From positions 1 through 13,468 of the forward strand of contig CAMAQI010000048.1 in assembly GCA_945860255.1 (NCBI GenBank): a stretch of DNA of 13,468 bases, read 5' to 3'. The position numbers and the translations under genes were made by a program. Every line of letters begins with the position of its first letter. The stretch's first letter is position 1. Under the pieces are notes generated by a model. The model saw only the letters and a program-made list of their open reading frames with translations. It was not told where the DNA came from and did not search any database. This document shows positions 7,375-12,851 of the stretch, piece by piece. Source of the DNA: Methylacidiphilum caldifontis (GTDB lineage Bacteria; Verrucomicrobiota; Verrucomicrobiia; Methylacidiphilales; CAMAQI01).

Positions 7375-7434
7375 AAAAACTTTAGCCAGCTAAGCTAAAA
7401 ATCGACTTTTTATGATCGTTCGATAAAAGTTTTT
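7375..7434. promoter_or_regulatory. AT-rich intergenic segment with nested inverted repeats and a weak promoter for the ATPase pair
   Basis: Between the lipoprotein gene and the ATPase gene several stems can form. AAAAACTTT (7375-7383) pairs with AAAGTTTTT (7426-7434). TTTAGC (7381-7386) pairs with GCTAAA (7394-7399). ACTTTTTAT (7405-7413) pairs with ATAAAAGT (7423-7430) with one bulge. On the minus strand TTGAAA (7437-7432) and CATAAA (7414-7409) are 17 bases apart, a possible sigma-70 promoter for the ATPase. The stems could be a terminator for the lipoprotein gene, an operator, or chance pairing in AT-rich DNA. Confidence 0.35.
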
Positions 7435-7454
7435 CAATGTTAAAAAGTCATTTT

Positions 7455-8108
7455 TCACTCCTCAGGAACCGTAATCCTCAACGTCGCATTCGGATGCGGA
7501 AGCTTCTTCACGTACTGCTTCGATCCATACTGAATCTCAACCTCATTATTCTCCCGATAGCGAACCGTTAATTTTCTCTGATTTCCGACCTCAAGCCGCT
7601 CGACAGTTCCGGGCTTTTGCGGAGTGATCACCACGGAGTTTGAATTTTTTAACCTCTCCTCCTCCTTGCTCACGAAGATCGCCTGTCCCTGTTCCACTTG
7701 TGACAATCTCGACTCCAAATGGGCCAAATCCAGCTCCGCCCCTCCTTGAGAGGAGCCGGACGTCGACAGCGGAGGAACGATCGGTTGCCCCTCTCCCGAT
7801 CTCACATAAGGTCGACCCGATTGCTCCGCCTCCTCCAAGGTCGCCCAATGGCCCTCTTGAATAATCGTCGCTTGATAGTGTCCCCCGAGCCAATCCCCTG
7901 TCTGCGGATCGATCCTCGCAGGAACCCATCCCTGATTCATCATCGGGAGAATCCATACCGGTCTGGATTGCCGATCGATATCGGCAGGAGCGGAGTAGTC
8001 GTAATTCTTTTGAATCACCGCTCCAGGATCGATTCTTACAGAAGGGCTTGAGGTCGAAGCACATCCCATGAATCCAACGACAATCAAAATAGTCCAAAGT
8101 ATCTTCAT
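7455..8108 (-). CDS. Putative lipoprotein of unknown function
   Basis: I do not recognise this 217-residue protein as a characterised family. Residues 1-15 are hydrophobic (MKILWTILIVVGFMG) and C16 is a likely lipidation site. The lipobox FMGC is imperfect. A proline-rich region follows with VWILPMMNQGWVPARIDPQTGDW (51-73), then GGHYQATIIQEGHWATLEEAE. The middle is low in complexity and glycine/serine-rich (104-123). Residues 125-155 are charged with a heptad-like LAHLESRLSQVEQG stretch that could be a short coiled coil, and the C-terminus (about 178-214) looks beta-rich. Structure of this kind suggests an envelope or assembly-associated protein, perhaps of a secretion or pilus apparatus, but nothing nearby supports that. 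A 7-bp hairpin covers the ribosome-binding site and start codon. A promoter lies at 8163-8192. Confidence 0.75.
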   Translation of the reverse strand: MKILWTILIVVGFMGCASTSSPSVRIDPGAVIQKNYDYSAPADIDRQSRPVWILPMMNQGWVPARIDPQTGDWLGGHYQATIIQEGHWATLEEAEQSGRPYVRSGEGQPIVPPLSTSGSSQGGAELDLAHLESRLSQVEQGQAIFVSKEEERLKNSNSVVITPQKPGTVERLEVGNQRKLTVRYRENNEVEIQYGSKQYVKKLPHPNATLRITVPEE

Positions 8109-8127
8109 CTCCCTTTGTGTGGGAGAT
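8107..8127 (-). promoter_or_regulatory. Hairpin covering the lipoprotein ribosome-binding site and start codon
   Basis: In the mRNA ATCTCCC, a 7-base loop ACACAAA and GGGAGAT form a perfect 7-bp stem. Its 3' arm contains the GGGAG ribosome-binding core and the first two bases of the ATG, and its 5' arm is a CTCCC mimic of the 16S tail. Folding would block initiation, so this could be a translational switch. The GGGAG abuts the ATG, which is unusually close. Confidence 0.45.
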
Positions 8128-8162
8128 CCTTACTGACTCGACAACCCCTTAAATGAACCTCT

Positions 8163-8192
8163 TTTATAAAATATAAAATCCTTACATGACAA
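8163..8192 (-). promoter_or_regulatory. Sigma-70-like promoter for the lipoprotein gene
   Basis: On the minus strand TTGTCA (8192-8187) and TATAAA (8168-8163) are separated by 18 bases. Each matches five of six consensus positions. Transcription would start near 8156, giving a leader of about 48 bases that carries the start-site hairpin. Confidence 0.5.
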
Positions 8193-8210
8193 TAGTTTCG
8201 ATATTAATTT

Positions 8211-8239
8211 TTGACTTATGAACCGTTTCTAGTACTATT
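8211..8239 (+). promoter_or_regulatory. Sigma-70-like promoter for the PUR-domain gene
   Basis: TTGACT (8211-8216) matches five of six -35 positions. A 16-base spacer leads to TACTAT (8233-8238), four of six -10 positions. The start would be near 8245, about 25 bases before the ATG. It lies back to back with the lipoprotein promoter at 8163-8192, so the two could share a regulator. Confidence 0.5.
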
Positions 8240-8270
8240 TATCTGTGTCAGAAACGAGGAGGGTTTAATT

Positions 8271-8483
8271 ATGGATGAGTTAATGCGTAGCGAAAAAATT
8301 ACTGTCGAACGTAAGTGTTTCTTTTTTGATCTCAAACAAAACCCTCGAGGCCGATTCTTAAGAATCACGGAAGATGTCAACGGCCGCCGTGATACCATTA
8401 TTATCCCCGCCCCTGGACTCAAAGACTTTCGTCAGGCCTTAGACTCCATCATCGAAGCCGATGAGTCCTCAGGACCGATTTAA
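8271..8483 (+). CDS. PUR-domain (Pur-alpha-like) nucleic-acid-binding protein
   Basis: The 70-residue protein is essentially one PUR repeat. ERKCFFFDLKQNPRGRFLRI (13-32) is the strand core, with the FFFDLK..NPRGRFLRI pattern of the family, and IIIPAPGLKDFRQAL (43-57) is the following strand and helix. Bacterial members such as Borrelia BpuR bind single-stranded DNA and RNA as dimers, and the related DUF3276 proteins of Bacteroidota share the pattern. The ATG at 8271 is chosen because GAGGAGGG lies about seven bases upstream. A longer in-frame reading from 8211 would run through the promoter. The neighbouring solute-binding gene begins within or just after its end, so both are probably on one transcript. 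The target RNA or DNA is unknown. Confidence 0.9.
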   Translation: MDELMRSEKITVERKCFFFDLKQNPRGRFLRITEDVNGRRDTIIIPAPGLKDFRQALDSIIEADESSGPI

Positions 8484-8496
8484 TCTCTTGTTTAAA

Positions 8497-9810
8497 ATGA
8501 GACAGTGGATCTTCACGTCCATTGGACTCCTCTCCTTTTTCCTCCCTCTCTTTTCGGCGATCCCTGAAGAAAATGAGCTCATTATTGCCTCTCCTCATTG
8601 GGAGGGAATCCAAAAAGAGTTTACCCACGCCTTTCAGCAACACTACCTTCAGCTCCAAGGAAAGCCGATCTCCGTTCGTTGGCGTGATATGGGAGGAACC
8701 TCTCAAATTGAAAAAAACGTCAATGCTCTTTACAGCAAAAACCGGAATACCTGCGGAATGGATCTCCTCTGGGGAGGGGGACTCGATCCCTTTGAAAACC
8801 AAAAAAACAAGGGCCAACTCGCCCCTTACTTTCTCTCGGAAAAGATCGCCAACTCCTTCCCCAAAGAGCTCAATGGACTTCCTCTTCAAGATCCTGAGGG
8901 GAATTATTATGCGACGGCACTCTCGACCTTCGGAATTTTTGAAAATCTCACTCTATCCAAGCTCAAAAAACTTCCCCCCGTTCAACAATGGGAGGATCTC
9001 GCTCAGCCGGAATTCAAAGGACTCCTCTCTTTAGTCGAACCACGTAAAAGTGGCAGTGCCCACATGATCTACGAAATTATCCTCCAGTCCTACGGATGGG
9101 AAAAAGGATGGAGTATTCTGATCAGAATGGCTGCCAATGCCAAAACTTTCTCCCAAAACCCCGCAGTCTCAACGAAAGAGGTCGCCCTCGGAAATGCCTC
9201 ACACGCCCTCTCGATCGATCTCAATGCCTTAGCGCTTCAATCGGTGTTAGGAGCGGATAAAGTCCGTTATCTCTATCCCAAAAATCAATCGATTTTAATC
9301 CCCGACGGAATCGCCCTCTTTAAAGGAGCTCCCCATCTTGAGGCGGCGCAATGTTTTATCGACTTCGTTCTCTCCGAAAAGGGACAATCCCTCTGGGTCA
9401 ATGCGATCGGAGAACTGAACGGAGCGACTCACTACGGGATCACCCGAATTCCGGTTCTTCCCTCACTTCAAAGTAAAAGCACACTCCTTCAACAAATCGA
9501 TCCCTCCCTCCTGACCGCTCCTCCTGCCTTTCTCTACAACTCCCCCTTAGCCAGCAAACGCTGGACGGCGCTCAACGAGTTAATGGGGCGATCCCTCATC
9601 GATCCTCATTCCGAACTTAAAAAGGCTTGGGCGGATTATCTGGCTCTCTCACCTGAGCAAAAATTAAAATCCGATTTTCTCACTCCCCTCATTAGCGAAA
9701 TCGAATTTGAAGCCTCTTGGCCCCTTTGGAAATCGGATCGACTTCATGCCGAGAAGATCGGCGAAAAATGGCGAAAAAAAGCCTCCCTTCGATATCAATC
9801 GATCAAGTAA
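8497..9810 (+). CDS. Extracellular solute-binding protein, iron(III)-type ABC transporter family
   Basis: The 437-residue protein has a signal peptide (MRQWIFTSIGLLSFFLPLFSA) with probable cleavage after A21. The mature part fits the COG1840-type binding proteins: LIIASPHWEG (28-37), GTSQ (67-70), DLLWGGGLDPF (89-99) and, in the C-terminal lobe, IPDGIALFKGAPHLEAAQ followed by a FIDFVLSEKGQSLW helix. Members bind ferric iron, small anions or polyamines in the periplasm and deliver them to a membrane permease. Here no permease or ATPase gene is adjacent, so it may be an orphan or serve another role. A start at 8461 is also possible and would overlap the PUR gene by 23 bases. I prefer 8497 because it gives a normal signal peptide. 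Neither site has a clear ribosome-binding sequence, so translational coupling to the PUR gene is likely. The protein is longer than the typical family members, with an extra charged C-terminal region from about residue 330. Confidence 0.85.
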   Translation: MRQWIFTSIGLLSFFLPLFSAIPEENELIIASPHWEGIQKEFTHAFQQHYLQLQGKPISVRWRDMGGTSQIEKNVNALYSKNRNTCGMDLLWGGGLDPFENQKNKGQLAPYFLSEKIANSFPKELNGLPLQDPEGNYYATALSTFGIFENLTLSKLKKLPPVQQWEDLAQPEFKGLLSLVEPRKSGSAHMIYEIILQSYGWEKGWSILIRMAANAKTFSQNPAVSTKEVALGNASHALSIDLNALALQSVLGADKVRYLYPKNQSILIPDGIALFKGAPHLEAAQCFIDFVLSEKGQSLWVNAIGELNGATHYGITRIPVLPSLQSKSTLLQQIDPSLLTAPPAFLYNSPLASKRWTALNELMGRSLIDPHSELKKAWADYLALSPEQKLKSDFLTPLISEIEFEASWPLWKSDRLHAEKIGEKWRKKASLRYQSIK

Positions 9811-9821
9811 CGGCTTCCCTC

Positions 9822-9859
9822 CTCGATTTTAGCCGATCTTCAGAGGAAAAGAAATCGAG
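9822..9859. terminator. Candidate hairpin between the solute-binding gene and the tRNA
   Basis: CTCGATTT (9822-9829) pairs with AAATCGAG (9852-9859), with flanking CCTC/GGAGG extending the stem imperfectly over a 22-base spacer. It lies between two converging genes, where a bidirectional terminator would fit. No run of T follows on either strand, so intrinsic termination is doubtful. Confidence 0.3.
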
Positions 9860-9872
9860 GGAGGATCAGGAT

Positions 9873-9945
<73 letters not shown>

Positions 9946-10052
9946 GTCATGATCGGTTTGACGAACCTTTGCGGAGTCGACAGTTGCGATAAGGGAGTTA
10001 GCATTGCAAATTCTAAGCTCCTCGCCAGAAAAAACTCTCGATTGAGGAAAGA

Positions 10053-11180
10053 TTGTCTTTCTCCTCCCCTCATGGTTCACTTCAAACCGTTATGACCATC
10101 GCTTTATTGATCCTTCTTGCCGTCACTTTGATCGGTGTGCTGATTCTCATGATTCGCCAAAGCAGTCAAGGATCTCAACATCAACTCCAATCCTCGGAAC
10201 AGATCGCAGGACTACGGGAAAACCTCCTCAAAACGCTTTCCGAAAATCAACTCCAAGCCACGACCCTCACGCAACGCAGTATGGGGGAGGTTCGCGAGGA
10301 GATGCGAACCTCAATCACGCAACTTCAATCCTTTACCCATCAACGTCTGCAAGAGATCCAGACGCAAGTCCATACCCAACTTAAACAAAATCTCGATCAA
10401 AACTTCGGAGCTTTCCAAGAGATGAGTAAAGGGCTCGCCTCGCTTCAATCCAGCGCCGGACAAATGGTTCAAATCAGCCAACAGGTCAACGAACTCAATC
10501 ACCTCCTCGCCTCTCCCAAGCTCCAAGGAAATTTTGGTGAAGTCGTCCTCGAACAACTGCTCTCCGATATCCTCCCGCTTGCCTCCTACCGACTCCAACC
10601 AAAACTCGCTGAGGGATGCCAACCGGATGCCGTGATCCAACTCCAAGATCAATTTCTTTGTATCGATTCTAAATTCCCCAAAGATCGCTACACCGTTCTG
10701 ATCAACGAATCGATCACTCTGGATCAACGCACCCAAGCCCTCAAAGAGCTTTCCCAAACGGTTCGCGGAATGATTAAAGAGGTCGCTCAAAAATATATTC
10801 GGCCGGATCTCAAAACCGTCGATTTTGCGCTTCTCTTTATTCCGAGTGAAGTCCTCTACTACGAACTCCTCCGCATGAGCGAGATCACGGAGCTTTGTCG
10901 AAAATCAAAAGTCAGCCTCTCCTCCCCCAATACCGTCGCCGCACTCCTTCACTCCGTTGCGCTCGCCTTTCGAAACCACGAAATGCAAAAGAACGCACAA
11001 AATCTAATCGTTCAAATTCAGGAACTTCACAAACATTTCGAGGGATTCCGTGGGGACTTCACTAATCTCGGCAAACGAATCTCTCAAGCCCAAGAAGATT
11101 TCCTGAAAGCCCAACGCGACCTCGAACGTTTCGATCGTTCCATCGCTCGGATTCAAGAAGGCAACAGCCTCGGGGAATAA
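10053..11180 (+). CDS. rmuC: DNA recombination protein RmuC
   Basis: RmuC limits rearrangements at inverted and short repeats. It has a membrane anchor, a long coiled coil and a PD-(D/E)xK-like nuclease-type domain. In this 375-residue reading the anchor lies at about 14-35 and a glutamine-rich coiled coil follows to about 150. The conserved domain includes GNFGEVVLEQLL (159-170), PDAVIQL (191-197), IDSKFP (204-209) and FIPSE (263-267), with the acidic and lysine residues of the catalytic core present. The C-terminus returns to charged helix. The start at 10053 is a TTG, chosen because GAGG lies five bases upstream. The next in-frame ATG (10092) lacks such a site. It begins after a 107-base gap from the divergent tRNA. 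The protein is more divergent than typical proteobacterial RmuC but clearly in the family. Confidence 0.9.
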   Translation: MSFSSPHGSLQTVMTIALLILLAVTLIGVLILMIRQSSQGSQHQLQSSEQIAGLRENLLKTLSENQLQATTLTQRSMGEVREEMRTSITQLQSFTHQRLQEIQTQVHTQLKQNLDQNFGAFQEMSKGLASLQSSAGQMVQISQQVNELNHLLASPKLQGNFGEVVLEQLLSDILPLASYRLQPKLAEGCQPDAVIQLQDQFLCIDSKFPKDRYTVLINESITLDQRTQALKELSQTVRGMIKEVAQKYIRPDLKTVDFALLFIPSEVLYYELLRMSEITELCRKSKVSLSSPNTVAALLHSVALAFRNHEMQKNAQNLIVQIQELHKHFEGFRGDFTNLGKRISQAQEDFLKAQRDLERFDRSIARIQEGNSLGE

Positions 11181-11208
11181 AATAACGAAAGGCAAAGGTG
11201 TAAAACCG

Positions 11209-11372
11209 TTTTTAACCACGGAACACACAGAAGTTCACAGAATTTAGAACCAGTTTTAACCGCAGAGGGAGATGGATGAACGCGGATTAATATCAGTGTC
11301 GATAAGTGAAGATAAGCGGTTGAAAATGACTTTAAAACTTGGCGTTCTTTGTATTTAACTTGGCGGTTAAAA
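11209..11372. repeat. Mosaic of decayed modular repeats between converging genes
   Basis: The 277 bases between rmuC and the methyltransferase hold no convincing gene. They contain four related cores: TTTTTAACCACGG (11209-11221), TTTTAACCGC (11254-11263), GCGGTTGAAAA (11316-11326) and GCGGTTAAAA (11363-11372). The second and fourth are exact reverse complements. ACTTGGCG occurs twice, at 11337 and 11358, 21 bases apart. The pattern matches my memory of widespread intergenic repeats of the AACCGC/AACCACGG type in environmental genomes, here degraded. A weak stem (ATGCGA 11406-11411 with TCGCAT 11425-11430) lies between this block and the methyltransferase stop and could be part of a terminator. 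Confidence 0.55.
11228..11252 (+). repeat. 25-bp dispersed repeat, copy 1
   Basis: This 25-base segment starts CAGAAGTTCACAGAA and ends TAGAACCA. It differs at one position from the reverse complement of 12760-12784, which lies on the other side of the methyltransferase gene. Confidence 0.8.
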
Positions 11373-11457
11373 TTTGTTTTGGTTGTTATCTTTAGGTTAA
11401 CGCCGATGCGATTTGTATCGGGGTTCGCATGGCTTAAGCTGACTTCTTTTTCTAGAT

Positions 11458-12429
11458 TTACCGCTCCGCCCACCAAACCCCCTCTTCACGATTGCTCGTC
11501 ATCTCAACCCCCCTCACGGTAAATCCATTTCTTTTCAGCCAGCGCTCAAACCGTAGCGGGGTCCAACGACGACTCTGAAAAACCGTTAAGCGATTTCCTT
11601 TTTTCATCGAAATCTTTTTGCTCCCTAATTCCCATTCAAAATCAGCTAAGACCGCCGCCCTCACGACCACCGATCGTAATTCTCTCTCCTTCCCGATTTC
11701 AAATTTTAGAGAGGAAATCATCTTTCTGGAAATTCCCTGCTCTTGAAAAAGCATTGAGAGCCACTGCTTCGTCTCTCGATTCCGATATTGCGGCAAAATT
11801 CTTTTCACCGCGCGCTCCTCCTCGGCCTCGGTTTCTTTTCGTACCGGAGCGAGATTGGCACTGATCAAGAGTTGATCTTGAGGACGTAATAACGTTTTTA
11901 AAATACGGAGAACGGTGACGGGGGCGAGATTGGGAACCAATCCAAAGAAGGTGTAGATCCTTCGCTCCGTTCGATCCCCCTGATCCAAAGCCTTTCGTAA
12001 CTCATCGGCGGCCTCTAAATCGATCACCCAAGCCTGAGGACTTTCCACTAAATACGGGAGCACTCGCTTCATACTTATTTGACAAAGCCGCTCACTGACA
12101 TCCACCGCGGTGAAACGGTCGATCGGAGCCCCCATCCGTTTCATCGATCGAGCCAACCACTGCTCCTTGATTCCTGTCCCACACCCCAGTCCGATCAAAT
12201 GACTTTTTTGCATCGACTCCTGAGCAAAACGTGAAAAAAGATTCTGATAGATCTGGCGAAAGGAGGGATCGCTCAATACCGGGCAATGAGCTTGAAAAAC
12301 TTCCTTCCAGGCCTTTGATTGATTTGGGGAACGATAATGCAAAGAGGGATCAATCCCCCCCTTTTTCAAACAAGAAATCTGTTTACGAAGCGTCGCTTCA
12401 GGGGAGCGAGAAGAGGAGTAGGAAATCAT
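11458..12429 (-). CDS. SAM-dependent methyltransferase, EgtD-like (Methyltransf_33)
   Basis: The 323-residue protein has the SAM-binding glycine loop LIGLGCGTG (78-86) and the acidic residue D110 in TAVDVS. It then has FFGLVPNLAP (161-170) followed by LLRPQDQLLISANLAP, and the closing segment LTVFQSRRWTPLRFERWLKRNGF (281-303). The latter blocks match the family of histidine N-alpha-methyltransferases (EgtD) and related enzymes. The N-terminus lacks the usual K.FYD-type segment of EgtD and no egtB sulfoxide synthase is nearby, so an ergothioneine role is not supported and the substrate is unknown. The ATG at 12429 gives a family-normal length. A TTG at 12483 would add 18 residues. Neither has a good ribosome-binding site. 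The gene is alone on its strand, and near-identical repeats lie on both sides. Confidence 0.75.
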   Translation of the reverse strand: MISYSSSRSPEATLRKQISCLKKGGIDPSLHYRSPNQSKAWKEVFQAHCPVLSDPSFRQIYQNLFSRFAQESMQKSHLIGLGCGTGIKEQWLARSMKRMGAPIDRFTAVDVSERLCQISMKRVLPYLVESPQAWVIDLEAADELRKALDQGDRTERRIYTFFGLVPNLAPVTVLRILKTLLRPQDQLLISANLAPVRKETEAEEERAVKRILPQYRNRETKQWLSMLFQEQGISRKMISSLKFEIGKERELRSVVVRAAVLADFEWELGSKKISMKKGNRLTVFQSRRWTPLRFERWLKRNGFTVRGVEMTSNREEGVWWAER

Positions 12430-12518
12430 CACAGGATCACGTTTCAGAATACCGAACCTAACGCCATTATCATTCCTGTCCAAAACAAACTCTCATTTCA
12501 AATTCATAGGAGGGCCTA

Positions 12519-12601
12519 ATAGCTGAATAGCCGGATAGCTTAAATGCATTTCAAAGACAGGGCAGTGTCTCAGACAAAGCTACTGTCCCCATGGAATGGG
12601 G
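12519..12601. repeat. Structured non-coding block with a short tandem repeat and hairpins
   Basis: In the 364-419-base divergent gap upstream of the methyltransferase no gene is evident. ATAGC recurs at 12519, 12527 and 12535 with an exact 8-base period. AGACA (12555), TGTCT (12566), AGACA (12572) and TGTC (12584) alternate and could form mutually exclusive stems. CCCCAT (12587-12592) pairs with ATGGGG (12596-12601) around a GGA loop. The block could be a structured RNA or a decayed mobile repeat. Confidence 0.45.
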
Positions 12602-12622
12602 AATGGCACAGTTGTGAAGCGG

Positions 12623-12717
12623 ATTTTTTGCATCGATTCGGAGGATTTTCAGGATAAAGACCAAAGAAAATTGTTTTTGAATTTATCCTCCCTATCCTCC
12701 CTATCGATGCAAAAAAT
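12623..12717. repeat. Long imperfect inverted repeat, 36-bp arms
   Basis: Arm 12623-12658 and the reverse complement of 12682-12717 agree at 30 of 36 positions. The outermost 15 bp, TTTTTTGCATCGAT plus one flanking pair, are perfect. The centre is 23 bases. The right arm holds two direct copies of TATCCTCCC. There is no coding capacity, so it looks like a MITE- or REP-type palindrome or a structured RNA. No transposase is nearby. Confidence 0.7.
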
Positions 12718-12759
12718 GATTTTGAATGTCTTTAATTAGCGTCAATTAGCGAAGATCAG

Positions 12760-12784
12760 TGGTTCTAACTTCTGTGAACTTCTG
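12760..12784 (-). repeat. 25-bp dispersed repeat, copy 2 (inverted)
   Basis: This is the reverse complement of 11228-11252 with one mismatch. Next to it AATTAGCG occurs twice in tandem (12733-12751 region), and the reverse complement of the flank continues with GGAA- and CACGGAA-type words as in the mosaic near rmuC. Confidence 0.8.
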
Positions 12785-12811
12785 CCTTTTCCTCCGTTCC
12801 TTACAATTTCC

Positions 12812-12851
12812 GTGACGACGGTCACTCTCTTGGCATGATCCTCGAATCATG
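12812..12851 (+). promoter_or_regulatory. Two small hairpins at the start of the terminal membrane-protein gene
   Basis: GTGAC (12812-12816) pairs with GTCAC (12821-12825) around GACG. CATGAT (12834-12839) pairs with ATCATG (12846-12851) around six bases and includes the start codon. No clear ribosome-binding site is present. The stems may affect initiation or transcription, or be chance. Confidence 0.3.

Noticed and set aside
7591..8097. A 168-codon minus-strand frame overlapping the lipoprotein gene.
   Set aside because: It is shifted from the frame with the signal peptide and has erratic composition (many Arg, Gly and Asp) and no signal.
10311..10790. A 159-codon minus-strand frame.
   Set aside because: It is antisense to the conserved RmuC domain and has no independent support.
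11153..11476. A 107-codon minus-strand frame in the gap after rmuC.
   Set aside because: It runs through the modular repeats, with no ribosome-binding site or family pattern.
12519..12720. A CRISPR array or insertion sequence.
   Set aside because: The repeats are too short and irregular for CRISPR, and no transposase or terminal target duplication was seen.
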